From: Mycobacterium sp. 1245111.1
GTDB lineage: Bacteria; Actinomycetota; Actinomycetes; Mycobacteriales; Mycobacteriaceae
NCBI RefSeq assembly: GCF_001673405.1
Contig: NZ_LZLV01000153.1
Location: 62,001 to 126,000 of the forward strand
Reading direction: 5' to 3'
Length of the DNA: 64,000 nucleotides
Part shown: positions 17,187 through 26,340 of the stretch, one piece after another
Layout of the letters: every line of letters begins with the position of its first letter
Position numbering within the stretch: the stretch's first letter is position 1
The notes under the pieces: model-generated
Told to the model about the DNA's origin: nothing
Databases searched by the model: none
Seen by the model: only the letters and a program-made list of their open reading frames with translations
Translations under genes and position numbers: made by a program

Positions 17187-17376
17187 TCACGCCTGTAGCG
17201 CGTTGATCCATTTCTCGAGGCGTCGGGCCTCATGAGCCATGAGTTCCGGCTGCGCCAACGCGTTGGTCAGTACCGCACTGCCCTCGTAGGAGATGACGAG
17301 TTGAAGCGCCAAGTCGCGGGCGTCGCGGCGACCCATGGCGTGGAATTGCTGCTCGGCCCAGTCCAGCTCAATATTC
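17187..17376 (-). pseudogene. Remnant of a TetR family regulator (C-terminal part only)
   Basis: Reading leftward, about 60 residues (ELDWAEQQFHAMGRRDAR, then LALQLVISYEGSAVLTNALAQ and RRLEKWINAL) look like the ligand-domain end of a TetR repressor with an intact stop codon. The N-terminal helix-turn-helix half is absent: upstream of about 17376 the sequence turns into mmpL-like coding sequence on the other strand. A deletion or rearrangement has fused two gene ends. It is unlikely to make a working regulator. Confidence 0.55.
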
Positions 17377-17382
17377 GATTCG

Positions 17383-17745
17383 CCCGACGGCGTCGACAAG
17401 CTCACCGGTGACCTGGGCGGCTTGGTCAATGATACCGACAAGCTGGATATCCTGATGCCGCAAGTGATTTCGTTGCTGCCACCGATCATGGACGCGACAT
17501 CGGCCATGCGGACGACGCCACGCAGCAGAACGCGTCCGCGATGGGGCCAGGCGTTCGATGCGGCGAAAAAACGACGGTTCCTTCTACCTGCCGCCGGAAG
17601 TGTTCGACAACCCCGACTTCAAACGCGGCCTGACGGGTTCCTGTCGCCCGACGGCAGGGCGGCGCGTTTCATCATCACCCACGACGGGGATCCCGCAACG
17701 CCCGAAGGCATCTCGCACGTCGACGCGATCAAACGGGCCGCGCGT
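17383..17745 (+). pseudogene. Frameshifted internal fragment of an mmpL-type transporter gene
   Basis: Three short stretches in two frames together follow the periplasmic loop of an MmpL protein: DKLDILMPQVISLLPP, then after a frame change at a run of A (about 17563) NDGSFYLPPEVFDNPDFKRG, then back in the first frame FLSPDGRAARFIITHDGDPA. The intact MmpL at 32116-35025 reads NDDLFYLPPEVFTNPDFKRG and VSPDGKAARMIITHEGDPA at the matching place. Both ends are missing, two frameshifts are needed, and about 30 residues between the first and second stretch are lost. It is a decayed fragment. Confidence 0.75.
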
Positions 17746-17938
17746 CGGCCGCGACGACACCGCGCTGTGCCGCGTGATCTCGCTGGAGCCGCCGAGGCGG
17801 GTGCGCTGGCTGCAGCACGGCCCCCGGCTACCTGTTGTGTCGGTCGAGTTCCAGCTCGCTCTCGACGCCGAAGGTGGCCCCGGGACATGGGTGAACCACA
17901 CCAGGACCTGGCTTCAACCCGGCCAGCCACTAAGCTGA
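17745..17938 (+). pseudogene. Possible fragment of an SRPBCC-type protein
   Basis: About 60 residues in one frame (CRVISLEPPRRVRWLQHGPRL, VVSVEFQLALDAEGG, HTRTWLQP) have the strand pattern of the end of an SRPBCC/polyketide-cyclase-like domain. It follows the mmpL fragment without its own start or ribosome site and stops 5 nt before the guaA start. It could be a remnant or chance; the family match is weak and read by eye. Confidence 0.3.
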
Positions 17939-17943
17939 CGGGC

Positions 17944-19527
17944 ATGGCCGAACCTGCTGACCCGAACGCGGCCGGATCACCACCCCGCCCCGTACTGGTC
18001 GTCGATTACGGCGCGCAATACGCCCAGTTGATCGCCCGCCGGGTTCGTGAGGCCCGGGTGTTCTCGGAGGTCATTCCGCACACCGCCTCGGTCGACGAGA
18101 TCAAGGCCCGCGATCCGCTGGCGGTGGTGCTCTCCGGCGGACCCGCGAGTGTGTACGCCGACGGCGCACCGCAACTCGACCCTGCGCTGTTCGACCTGGG
18201 CGTGCCGGTGTTCGGCATCTGCTACGGATTTCAGGCGATGGCGCAGGCGCTCGGTGGCACCGTCGCGCGAACCGGCACCAGCGAATACGGCCGCACCGAG
18301 CTGAAAGTCGTTGGCGGCGAGTTGCATTCCGACCTTCCCGACACCCAGCCGGTGTGGATGAGTCACGGCGACGCCGTCACCTCAGCGCCCGACGGCTTCG
18401 AGGTGATCGCCACCAGTGCGGGCGCCCCGGTGGCCGGATTCGAGAACCGGTCGCGGCGTCTGGCCGGGGTGCAGTACCACCCGGAGGTGTTGCACAGCCC
18501 GCACGGACAGCAGGTGCTGACACGCTTCTTGCACGAGTTCGCCGGCATCGCCCCGGACTGGACGCCGGCGGGCATCGCCGAGGCCTTGATCGAGCAGGTA
18601 CGCGCTCAGGTCGGCAACGGCCACGCGATCTGCGGGCTGTCGGGCGGGGTCGATTCGGCGGTGGCCGCGGCGCTGGTGCAGCGGGCCATCGGCGATCGGC
18701 TGACGTGTGTGTTCGTCGACCACGGTCTGCTGCGCGCGGGCGAACGCGCACAAGTCCAGCGCGATTTCGTCGCGGCCACCGGCGCCAACCTGATCACGGT
18801 CGACGCCGAGGCAACCTTCCTCGAGGCGCTGTCCGGGGTGACCAACCCGGAAGGCAAGCGCAAGATCATCGGCCGGCAGTTCATCCGTGCGTTCGAGGGC
18901 GCTGTCCGGGATGCGTTGGGGGACAACGAGACTGAAACCGAGTTCCTGGTGCAGGGAACGCTGTATCCCGACGTGGTGGAATCCGGCGGGGGTACCGGCG
19001 CGGCCAACATCAAGAGCCATCACAACGTCGGCGGCCTGCCCGACGACCTGAAGTTCAAACTCGTCGAGCCGCTGCGACTGCTGTTCAAGGACGAGGTGCG
19101 CGCCGTCGGCCGCGAGTTGGGCCTGCCCGAGGAAATCGTTGCGCGCCAACCATTTCCGGGTCCGGGCCTGGCGATCCGCATTGTCGGAGAAGTCACCGCG
19201 GCCCGCCTGGAGACCCTACGCCGGGCTGACTCGATCGCGCGCGAGGAGTTGACCGCGGCCGGCCTGGACCAGCAGGTCTGGCAGTGCCCGGTGGTGCTGC
19301 TCGCCGACGTCCGGTCGGTGGGCGTGCAGGGGGATGGGCGGACGTACGGGCACCCGATCGTGCTGCGGCCGGTGTCCAGCGAAGACGCCATGACCGCCGA
19401 CTGGACGCGGGTGCCCTACGACGTGCTGGAGCGAATCTCGACCCGGATCACCAACGAGGTGGCCGAGGTCAACCGCGTGGTGCTCGACGTGACGAGCAAG
19501 CCGCCCGGCACCATCGAATGGGAATAG
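17944..19527 (+). CDS. guaA: GMP synthase (glutamine-hydrolysing)
   Basis: The 527-aa enzyme amidates XMP to GMP using glutamine and ATP. The class I glutamine amidotransferase domain has nucleophile Cys93 (FGICYGFQ) and the GVQYHPEV His/Glu pair. The ATP-pyrophosphatase P-loop SGGVDSAVAA begins near residue 232, and the dimerisation domain ends with KPPGTIEWE, the universal GuaA terminus. ATG 17944 fits the family length (525 aa in M. tuberculosis); the frame continues upstream into the pseudogene region without a credible start. It completes the guanylate branch begun by guaB2 in this window. Confidence 0.97.
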   Translation: MAEPADPNAAGSPPRPVLVVDYGAQYAQLIARRVREARVFSEVIPHTASVDEIKARDPLAVVLSGGPASVYADGAPQLDPALFDLGVPVFGICYGFQAMAQALGGTVARTGTSEYGRTELKVVGGELHSDLPDTQPVWMSHGDAVTSAPDGFEVIATSAGAPVAGFENRSRRLAGVQYHPEVLHSPHGQQVLTRFLHEFAGIAPDWTPAGIAEALIEQVRAQVGNGHAICGLSGGVDSAVAAALVQRAIGDRLTCVFVDHGLLRAGERAQVQRDFVAATGANLITVDAEATFLEALSGVTNPEGKRKIIGRQFIRAFEGAVRDALGDNETETEFLVQGTLYPDVVESGGGTGAANIKSHHNVGGLPDDLKFKLVEPLRLLFKDEVRAVGRELGLPEEIVARQPFPGPGLAIRIVGEVTAARLETLRRADSIAREELTAAGLDQQVWQCPVVLLADVRSVGVQGDGRTYGHPIVLRPVSSEDAMTADWTRVPYDVLERISTRITNEVAEVNRVVLDVTSKPPGTIEWE

Positions 19528-19528
19528 C

Positions 19529-20089
19529 TCACCTCGACGAGTCGACCTGGTCGGGGGAGTAGCCGATGACGGGCAGTGAGTCGCCGTATACGTCGAGGGT
19601 GTGCAGGAAGCGATGCAGTCCCATCGTTCCGGCGCAAGTGAATCCGAGCTCGACGATTTGCGCGGCGGTGAAGTGCTCGCCCAGCCGCCGGTAGAACTCG
19701 TCGTCGATCGAGTGGTGATCGCTCGACAATAAGTCGAGGAATTCCACGGCAATTCGTTCTTGCGGTGTCAAGGCGTCGTGCTGCGGGGCAAGCAGACACG
19801 CAACATCTTCGTCGGTGATCGAGGCGTGCTTGCGTGATTGGCTGCAGGGCTCGCACTCGCCCAGTTGGGCACTGCGGATGCGCAACAGCTCGAGTATCCG
19901 GCCGCCGAGCAGCGTGCCGGAGCCGAGGTGGGTCCTGGCCATGTTGACCTGTTCGAGCTGCGCGCTGCGATACGCGAAGATCTGCAGGGGAACTGGGGTG
20001 GCATAGAGCCCGGCCGCCACGCCGGCCTCGACGATTTCGCGGGAGTGCGAGCTGAGCTTGTCCATCGGGATTGGCGCTATACGCGGCAT
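19529..20089 (-). CDS. Carboxymuconolactone decarboxylase / AhpD-like family protein
   Basis: A 186-aa helical protein of the CMD/AhpD fold. The redox motif CEPCSQSRKH (about residues 79-88) has the C-x2-C-x5-H spacing of alkylhydroperoxidase-like members, so thiol-dependent peroxide chemistry is more likely than decarboxylation. It converges on guaA with its stop one base beyond the guaA stop. An SDR gene lies 66 nt upstream on the same strand and the two may be co-transcribed. Confidence 0.85.
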   Translation of the reverse strand: MPRIAPIPMDKLSSHSREIVEAGVAAGLYATPVPLQIFAYRSAQLEQVNMARTHLGSGTLLGGRILELLRIRSAQLGECEPCSQSRKHASITDEDVACLLAPQHDALTPQERIAVEFLDLLSSDHHSIDDEFYRRLGEHFTAAQIVELGFTCAGTMGLHRFLHTLDVYGDSLPVIGYSPDQVDSSR

Positions 20090-20155
20090 GATTCAGGCTA
20101 GCTTTCTTCTAGTGTCGGCGAAAAGAATCGGCGCTGGACACCGGCGATTAGCCGC

Positions 20156-20965
20156 TCAGCTACTCGGGCCGAGCACATACGCGTCAGTTTCCGGGTGGTG
20201 GTACCAGCCGCCGGCCGCGTGGGTGCCGCCGTCGACGTGGATGGTCTGTCCGGTGATGTAACTGGACATCTCGGACGCGAGAAACACTGCGGCGCCGGCC
20301 ATCTCGTCGACATGGCCGGCGCGGCCCATCGGGACAGTGCGGCCGAACCGCTCTTCGGAGCCCGGGGGCGCGATGTTCATGATCCCCTCGGTCAGGGTGA
20401 TGTCGGGTGCCAGGGCGTTGACCCGAATGCGATGCGATGCGAGTTCGAGTGCCGCCGTTTTGGTGTAGTTGATCACGCCGGCCTTGGCCGCCGCGTAGGT
20501 CGCGTAACCCGGTGCGGCGCGGACACCTTCGATCGAGGTGACGTTGATAATGCTGCCCGCCAGGTTTCGCTCGACGAGGCCACGCGCCACCCGCTGGGTG
20601 CACAAGTAGACGTGGCGCAGATTCGATTTGTACAGCGCGTCCCAGCCGTTCTCGGTGGTGTCGAGGATTCCGGACCAGAAGACCCCGCCGGCGTTGTTGA
20701 CCAGGATCGTGACCGGCCCGAGCTCGGCCGTGGTCTGCGCGAGCGCAGCGTCGACCGCCGCGTTGTCCCGGACGTCGGCGTGGATGCCGAGCGCGCCGAT
20801 CTCGTCGGCGGCCGACGCGCAGGATTCGGCGTCGCGTTCCCAGATCGACACCTTCGCGCCGAACGCCTTGAGTCCCGCGGCGATCCCACGGCCGATGCCG
20901 GCCCCGCCACCGGTGACCACTGCGACGCGGTCGTTCAGATAGATGCTTGCCGGATCCAGCGCCAT
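20156..20965 (-). CDS. Short-chain dehydrogenase/reductase
   Basis: A 269-aa classical SDR: the cofactor motif TGGGAGIGRG (about residues 18-27), the NNAG motif in LVNNAGGVFWSG, catalytic Ser in INVTSIEG and the YAAAK pair (about 161-165). The sequence around the second strand (SIWERDAES) suggests NAD(H) rather than NADP(H), which is inference. It ends with the VDGGTHAAGG motif usual near the C-terminus. The substrate is unknown. It is divergent from the epimerase-like gene across 75 bp. Confidence 0.88.
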   Translation of the reverse strand: MALDPASIYLNDRVAVVTGGGAGIGRGIAAGLKAFGAKVSIWERDAESCASAADEIGALGIHADVRDNAAVDAALAQTTAELGPVTILVNNAGGVFWSGILDTTENGWDALYKSNLRHVYLCTQRVARGLVERNLAGSIINVTSIEGVRAAPGYATYAAAKAGVINYTKTAALELASHRIRVNALAPDITLTEGIMNIAPPGSEERFGRTVPMGRAGHVDEMAGAAVFLASEMSSYITGQTIHVDGGTHAAGGWYHHPETDAYVLGPSS

Positions 20966-21040
20966 GGACTAAGCATAGAGTAATAGCACGTCGTTCGTTA
21001 CAAAAAATACCGCAGTTGTCTCATCTGTAAGGAGCCCGGC

Positions 21041-22045
21041 ATGACCAGCACGATCTTCGTCACCGGCGCCACTGGTCAGACCGGCGGAAATGTCTGCGAG
21101 CAACTGATCGAGCGTGGCGACCACGTCCGCGCCCTGGTTCGAAACCCCGACGAGGCCACGGCGCTGAGCGACATCGGCGTCGAGTTGATCAAGGGCGACA
21201 TCAGCGATGCCGACGACGTGTCGCGCGCGGCCAAGGGCGCCGAGGCGGCCATCCACTGCGCGGCACTGCTCGGCGGGGCCAGTCAGGACCTCGACGACTT
21301 CAAGGCCGTCAACATGGTCGGCACCGCCAACGTGCTCGACGCGGGGAAGCGTCTGGGTATGCGGCGGGTCGTGGCGCTGAGCACGGCGACGTTCTTGAAT
21401 TTGAGTACCGGCCTCGATTTCGAAGAAGCCCCGGTCCTGGAGAACCCGCCGAGCGATCCCTATACGGTCACCAAGCTGGCCGCCTTCCAGGAAGTGCACC
21501 GGCGCGCCACCGCGGGCGACGACGTGCTGACCTGTCACCCCGGCGCCATCTTCGGGCCTGCCCCGGTCGTCGAACGCGCTTTGCACCGCACCAGCTTCAA
21601 CAGGGTGTTGCTGGCCGGTATGCGCGGAAAGATCAAGCGCTACCTGGCTTTTCCGATGACGTGGGTGTCGGGAAAGGACGTCGCGAAAGGTTCGATCGCG
21701 GCTCTGGACCGAGGGATGGCCGGCGAGCGCTACCTGTTGGTCGGTCAGCCGGGTGACACGCTGAGCACCGCCGCGGGCATCAACCGGGCCTGCGAGATCG
21801 CCGGGATCGACCACCGCGTCGAGGATCTCGACTACCGCTCCGACCCGCAGGCGTTGACGGCCGAGTTCGGGCCCACCCTGATGGCCATCGCGGAAGCCGC
21901 GGCCAAAGACGTGCGCACGCCCAGGACCCGTGACAACCTGACCGCCCGCCGGCTTGGCTATGACCCGATGTCGTTCGACGACGGCCTGCGGCTGCTGATC
22001 CCGTGGCTGCGCGAGCTTGGCCGCCTCGACCCGGTGCTCGCGTGA
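21041..22045 (+). CDS. NAD(P)-dependent epimerase/dehydratase-like protein (extended SDR)
   Basis: A 334-aa extended SDR. It begins with the cofactor motif FVTGATGQTGGNV and has a DPYTVTKLAAF segment in which Tyr and Lys are spaced as in the SDR catalytic pair. An AGGAG site lies 7 nt before the ATG. Its stop overlaps the GTG start of a TetR gene by 4 nt (GTGA), so the regulator is translated from the same message, suggesting the gene's expression is autoregulated. The substrate is unknown; the family includes sterol and sugar-nucleotide dehydrogenases. Confidence 0.87.
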   Translation: MTSTIFVTGATGQTGGNVCEQLIERGDHVRALVRNPDEATALSDIGVELIKGDISDADDVSRAAKGAEAAIHCAALLGGASQDLDDFKAVNMVGTANVLDAGKRLGMRRVVALSTATFLNLSTGLDFEEAPVLENPPSDPYTVTKLAAFQEVHRRATAGDDVLTCHPGAIFGPAPVVERALHRTSFNRVLLAGMRGKIKRYLAFPMTWVSGKDVAKGSIAALDRGMAGERYLLVGQPGDTLSTAAGINRACEIAGIDHRVEDLDYRSDPQALTAEFGPTLMAIAEAAAKDVRTPRTRDNLTARRLGYDPMSFDDGLRLLIPWLRELGRLDPVLA

Positions 22046-22617
22046 ATTCTCCCGTGCGGCAAGGCTTCACCCCAGAGTACGGCGATCTGGCCGATCGGAT
22101 ACTCGATGCGACTCGACGTCTCCTCGTGACGGCCGGCGCACGCAAACTGTCGATGTCCGACGTGGCCACGCTGGCCGGAGTGTCCAGGCCGACCATCTAT
22201 CGGTACTTCGCGTCCAAAGAGGACCTGATCGATGCGCTCGGAGCCCAAGAGCGACGGCGATTCGATGCCGCAATGGAACGGGCGATGACCGGAGTCACCG
22301 GCGTCGCGCGGTTGGAGGCCGCGGTCGACGTGGTGGTGAGTTTCGTGGCGGATCAGCCGCCGGGACGTCAGCTCGACCTGGACCCAGGCTTCGCGCTGGA
22401 ACAGATGGCTCAGGCACTGCCGATGATCACCAAGGGATTGACGGCGGTCGTGCAGCAGTGCGCTCGTGAGAACGGCATCGATGCCGCGGTGAGTGCTCAT
22501 GGTCTCGCCGGTGCGATCGCGCGGGTCGCGCTGAGCCACTACCTGTTCCCCGATACCGATTCGACGGCGATGCGCCGACAGATCCGTGCGGCGGCCGGCC
22601 TCCCGGATTCGCCGTAA
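22042..22617 (+). CDS. TetR family transcriptional regulator, coupled to the epimerase-like gene
   Basis: A 191-aa TetR repressor. The DNA-binding domain (ILDATRRLLVTAGARKLSMSDVATLAGVSRPTIYRYFASKEDLI, about residues 16-60) is typical. The GTG at 22042 overlaps the previous stop codon as GTGA, which decides the start over a longer reading inside the epimerase gene. It probably controls the operon that ends with it, through the 75-bp divergent gap at 20966-21040, but I see no strong dyad there. Confidence 0.85.
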   Translation: MNSPVRQGFTPEYGDLADRILDATRRLLVTAGARKLSMSDVATLAGVSRPTIYRYFASKEDLIDALGAQERRRFDAAMERAMTGVTGVARLEAAVDVVVSFVADQPPGRQLDLDPGFALEQMAQALPMITKGLTAVVQQCARENGIDAAVSAHGLAGAIARVALSHYLFPDTDSTAMRRQIRAAAGLPDSP

Positions 22618-22687
22618 GTTAGCTGGCAGCTGCCTGCGGCACGCATCCGCTTGACCTTGTCGGTGGGTGGGTATTGACTGGTGGGGT

Positions 22688-22703
22688 TCGAACATACATT
22701 CGA
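22688..22703. promoter_or_regulatory. LexA-binding SOS box upstream of imuA'
   Basis: TCGAAC, spacer ATAC, ATTCGA matches the mycobacterial SOS box TCGAAC(N4)GTTCGA at 11 of 12 defined positions. It lies 36 nt upstream of the imuA' start. It predicts LexA repression and DNA-damage induction of imuA'-imuB, as known in M. tuberculosis. Confidence 0.88.
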
Positions 22704-22739
22704 ACATCAGCAGTAACACCCGTACCGCAGGAGTGGGCC

Positions 22740-23423
22740 ATGACGGCGATGCTTGCTTCCGAACAGCCGCATCTTAACCGTGCTGAACAGCTGAAACAGC
22801 TGCGTCGGCAGATGGCGGCGGTATCGGGGAAGATCGGCTCTTCTCGGCGTGGCCATGCCCATGTGGACGACCTGCTGCCGGCTTCGGAAACCAGGCTTGC
22901 CGTTCCGCAGTGGCTGGCGGAGGTGTTGCCGGATGCGTTGCCACGAGGGGCGGTCGCGGTGCTGTCGGGTGCCCGGTCGTTACCGCTGAGCATGGTGGCC
23001 GCGGTGACGGCCGGCGGCGGGAATGCGGCCATCGTCGGCCAACCGGATGTCGGCCTGCTCGCCGCGGTGGAAATGGGCGCCGACCTGAGCCGGCTTGCGG
23101 TGATCCCGGACCCCGGGACCGACCCGGTGGAGGTGGCCGCGGTGCTCATGGACGGGATGGACCTGATCGTGCTGGCACTGGGCGGGCGCTCGGTGCCGAT
23201 GACGCGGGCCCGGGCCGTGGTGGCCCGGGCCCAGCAGAAAGGCTGCACGCTGCTGGTCACCGACGGCGACTGGCAGGGTGCAGCGATACGGCTGAAGGCT
23301 CGGGTCAGTGGTTACGAAACCACCTCGGAGAGGCCGGGTTTCGGGCGGATCAGCAAGGTGCGGCTCGAGGTGTGCGCGGCGGGTCGCGCGCCTGGGCTCA
23401 GGCGCTGGGCCCAGTCGGGGTGA
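22740..23423 (+). CDS. imuA': ImuA', mutasome accessory protein
   Basis: The 227-aa protein matches actinobacterial ImuA' (Rv3395c-like), a RecA-like-fold partner of ImuB and DnaE2 in SOS mutagenesis. The core shows a degenerate nucleotide-binding region (GAVAVLSGARSLPLSMVAAVTAGGGN, about residues 67-92) without a Walker A GKS/T, and an LIVLALGG strand like Walker B. The start at ATG 22740 has a GGAG site; an in-frame upstream extension overlaps the SOS box and is rejected. The stop overlaps the imuB start. Confidence 0.9.
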   Translation: MTAMLASEQPHLNRAEQLKQLRRQMAAVSGKIGSSRRGHAHVDDLLPASETRLAVPQWLAEVLPDALPRGAVAVLSGARSLPLSMVAAVTAGGGNAAIVGQPDVGLLAAVEMGADLSRLAVIPDPGTDPVEVAAVLMDGMDLIVLALGGRSVPMTRARAVVARAQQKGCTLLVTDGDWQGAAIRLKARVSGYETTSERPGFGRISKVRLEVCAAGRAPGLRRWAQSG

Positions 23424-25003
23424 ATGTGGCGTCCCGGGTGTTGGCGATTTGGTGCATGGACTGGCCCGCGGTCGCCGCCGCGGCGGCCGCGGGACTGCCG
23501 GCGACGTCCCCGGTCGCCGTCACGCTGGCCAACCGGGTGATCGCCTGCTCGTCGGCCGCCCGGTCGGTGGGCGTACGCCGAGGGCTGCGGCGGCGTGAGG
23601 CGTCGGCCCGCTGTCCGCAACTGCATGTCGTGGCCGCCGACCCCGACCGCGACGCCCGCTTCTTCGAAGGGGTCGTCGCGGCGGTGGACGACCTGGTGCC
23701 CCGCGCCGAGGTGCTACGGCCCGGGCTGGTGGTCATGCCGGTCCGCGGGGCGGCCCGGTTTTTCGGGTCCGAACAGCAGGTCGCCGAGCGGTTGACCGAC
23801 GCGGTGGCCGCGGCCGGCGCCGAGTGCCAGGTCGGCATCGCCGATCAGCTGCCGACCGCGGTCTTCGCCGCGCGGGCGGGCCGGGTCGTAACGCCGGGGG
23901 AGGATGCGCGGTTTCTGTCGTCGCTGTCGATCCGCCAACTCGCCACCGAGCCCAGCCTGTCCGGCCCGGGGCGGGCCGATCTGGCAGATCTGTTGTGGCG
24001 GATGGGTATTCGCACGATCGGACAGTTCGCGGCGCTATCGCGGACGGATGTTGCCTCCCGGTTCGGGGCCGACGCGGTGACCGCGCACCGGTTCGCCTGC
24101 GGCGAGCCGGAGCGTGGGCCCTCGGGGCGTGAGCCGCCGGCCGAGCTCGATGCGGTGCTGCAGTGCGATCCGCCGATCGACCGGGTCGACGCCGCGGCAT
24201 TCGCCGGGCGTTCGTTGGCCAGCGCGTTGCATCAGACGTTGCTTGCCGCCGGGGTGGGCTGCACCCGGCTGGCTGTCCATGCCGTGACCGCCAATGGTGA
24301 AGAGCTGACCCGGGTTTGGCGATGCGCCGAGCCGTTGACCGAGGACGCCACCGCCGACCGGGTGCGTTGGCAGCTGGACGGTTGGCTGAACACCCGGATC
24401 GTCGTGGATCGGCCCACCGCGCCGGTGGTTCAGTTACGGCTGCAGGCGGTGGAGGTGGTGTCGGCGGGGGCGCTGCAGTTGCCGCTGTGGGGTGGCCTCG
24501 GTGAAGAGGACAGGATGCGGGCCCGACGAGCGCTGGTCCGGGTGCAGGGTCTGCTGGGCCCGGAGGCGGTACAGGTGCCGACGCTGTCCGGCGGTCGCGG
24601 GCCGGCCGAACGCATCACGTTGACCCCGCTGGGCGACGAGCCGGTGCCGCTCGCCGACCCGAATCGGCCGTGGCCCGGTCAGCTGCCGGAACCGTCGCCG
24701 ACGGTGCTACTCGACGATCCGGTGGAACTGCTTGATGTCCAAGGCAATTCGATACGGGTGACCAGTCGCGGATTGTTCTCCGCCGACCCGGCGCGGCTGA
24801 CCGCCCGCGGCCGCGACAACCGTCTGCATTGGTGGGCCGGCCCGTGGCCGGTCGACGAACGGTGGTGGGATCCGGATCGTGCTGGTGGTCGGACGGCTCG
24901 GGTGCAGGTGCTGCTCGAGGGCGAGCGACCGGCCGATCCCGGTACCGCGCTACTGCTCTGCTATCGGCAACGGAGGTGGTACCTGGAGGGAATCTACGAG
25001 TAA
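23420..25003 (+). CDS. imuB: ImuB, catalytically inactive Y-family polymerase adaptor
   Basis: The 527-aa protein keeps the Y-family polymerase outline (palm, thumb and little-finger regions; helix-hairpin-helix part MGIRTIGQFAALSRTDVASRFG) but the catalytic carboxylate pattern is not preserved, as known for ImuB. It acts as the hub that brings DnaE2 and ImuA' to the beta clamp. The clamp-binding motif QLPLWGG is at residue 353, almost exactly where M. tuberculosis has it. The GTG start overlaps the imuA' stop as GTGA, giving coupled translation under the same SOS box. Confidence 0.93.
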   Translation: MNVASRVLAIWCMDWPAVAAAAAAGLPATSPVAVTLANRVIACSSAARSVGVRRGLRRREASARCPQLHVVAADPDRDARFFEGVVAAVDDLVPRAEVLRPGLVVMPVRGAARFFGSEQQVAERLTDAVAAAGAECQVGIADQLPTAVFAARAGRVVTPGEDARFLSSLSIRQLATEPSLSGPGRADLADLLWRMGIRTIGQFAALSRTDVASRFGADAVTAHRFACGEPERGPSGREPPAELDAVLQCDPPIDRVDAAAFAGRSLASALHQTLLAAGVGCTRLAVHAVTANGEELTRVWRCAEPLTEDATADRVRWQLDGWLNTRIVVDRPTAPVVQLRLQAVEVVSAGALQLPLWGGLGEEDRMRARRALVRVQGLLGPEAVQVPTLSGGRGPAERITLTPLGDEPVPLADPNRPWPGQLPEPSPTVLLDDPVELLDVQGNSIRVTSRGLFSADPARLTARGRDNRLHWWAGPWPVDERWWDPDRAGGRTARVQVLLEGERPADPGTALLLCYRQRRWYLEGIYE

Positions 25004-25078
25004 GAATGCGCGTCGCCGGCCCACCGCGCCCGGGTACGATCAGGCTCAATCCACCAGCGGCCAAGGGGAAGACGCGTC

Positions 25079-25765
25079 TTGTCTGACACCGAAGACGGCG
25101 ACGAGAAGCCGGTCGTCGACAACGAGAACACGACCGTCGTCGAGGACAAGCCACCGTCCGTCTGGCAGCGACTCACGCTGAAACAACTGCGCTGGACGGC
25201 CGTTGCCGTCGTCCTCGTCCTCACAGCGGCGTTCGGCGGACTGAAGACCGCTCACCACGTCACGCCTATCTCATTGGGGCAGACATACAACGCTGGAGCG
25301 CTGCTCGTCACCCCGCGTTCGGTCTCGGTCACCGATCACTGGGTAGGGCTGCCGCGTCTGGCGCCGGAATGTCGCTATCTGGTGTTGCGGGTGACGATTC
25401 AGAACACTGCACACGAGTCCGTTCCATTCCCCCTCCAGGGCGGGTTTTCAGGCGAGGTCGGCCATTGCGCACCCCACCGTCCGGCCGATCCGGAGTTGTT
25501 CGGGCTTACCGGTATCGCCAACCAATTCGGGGCGACCTTCCGGGGCAAGGTATCTATTGCCGTCCCCTCCATCGACGCCGGATTCACCGATGACTACTCG
25601 GTGATTTGGGCGGTGTCTCGTGCCGAACTGAGTCACCACCCCGAGATGACGATCCGTATCCACAAGATGAGCTCGTTCATCTCCACGTTCGTCCTCGCTC
25701 ACCGATGGGTCGGCGACGACGATCATTTCGCCGAATTGCGCATCTCAAATCTGGAGTCGTCATGA
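25079..25765 (+). CDS. Single-pass membrane-anchored protein of unknown function (first of three coupled genes)
   Basis: A 228-aa protein. Residues 1-37 are acidic and cytoplasmic, a transmembrane helix follows (about 40-60, WTAVAVVLVLTAAFGGL), and the rest is a predicted extracytoplasmic beta-sandwich (GALLVTPRSVSVTD, YLVLRVTIQNTA). The layout resembles DUF4352-type domains, but I cannot confirm the family. The start is TTG 25079 behind an AAGGGGA site. The next gene starts inside its stop codon. It lies 75 nt after imuB, outside the typical mutasome. Confidence 0.7.
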   Translation: MSDTEDGDEKPVVDNENTTVVEDKPPSVWQRLTLKQLRWTAVAVVLVLTAAFGGLKTAHHVTPISLGQTYNAGALLVTPRSVSVTDHWVGLPRLAPECRYLVLRVTIQNTAHESVPFPLQGGFSGEVGHCAPHRPADPELFGLTGIANQFGATFRGKVSIAVPSIDAGFTDDYSVIWAVSRAELSHHPEMTIRIHKMSSFISTFVLAHRWVGDDDHFAELRISNLESS

Positions 25766-26340
25766 CCGATCGGAAAGCTGTGCTGCCGGCGGCTCGCGGT
25801 CTATTGGCTGTTGCATTGCTGCTCACCGCGGGGGTGATGTGGTCGTGGCTGCCGACAAAGTTGCAGTCCTGGGCCCCGATAGACGTCCACGGGACGGTCG
25901 GGCAGCGGGTTGTCGGTCGCAACATCGTCGTGACCGTCCACCGCGCCTATCTAGCACACGAGGTGGCCGCGAAGGGCGCCAACGGACTGAACAGGCTCCC
26001 ATCCAAAGGTGTGTGGCTCGTCATGTTACTCACCTATGAGCCGGCGACGACACCGCAATCGCCGCGCTTCGACCTGCTCGCCGACGGAAACACCTTCAAC
26101 ACCAACCTGTCCGGGTTTCACAGCGTGGTGCAGCCGGACATGCCGGAGAGTGGCCCGCTGACGTTCGAACTGCCGAAAGCGCCCAAGAACGCGACGCTGT
26201 TGGTCAGCAATGCTCTCTCCGAAAGCAGCATGGCGACAATGGACTTCAGACCACTCGATTCCAGAATCGCCGTCGACGTGCCGCTAGCCGGCGTAGTCCC
26301 CGCAGTGTCGCTGAACCTCGACGAACTGGCCGACCAGTGA
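25762..26340 (+). CDS. Single-pass membrane-anchored protein of unknown function (second of three)
   Basis: A 192-aa protein with an N-terminal membrane anchor (about residues 10-30, LLAVALLLTAGVMWSWL) and an extracytoplasmic beta-rich domain (VGRNIVVTVHRAYLAHE, VWLVMLLTYEPAT). The strand pattern mirrors the preceding protein, so the two look like diverged paralogues. ATG 25762 overlaps the previous stop by 4 nt, and its own stop overlaps the next GTG. No catalytic motif is visible. Confidence 0.7.
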   Translation: MTDRKAVLPAARGLLAVALLLTAGVMWSWLPTKLQSWAPIDVHGTVGQRVVGRNIVVTVHRAYLAHEVAAKGANGLNRLPSKGVWLVMLLTYEPATTPQSPRFDLLADGNTFNTNLSGFHSVVQPDMPESGPLTFELPKAPKNATLLVSNALSESSMATMDFRPLDSRIAVDVPLAGVVPAVSLNLDELADQ

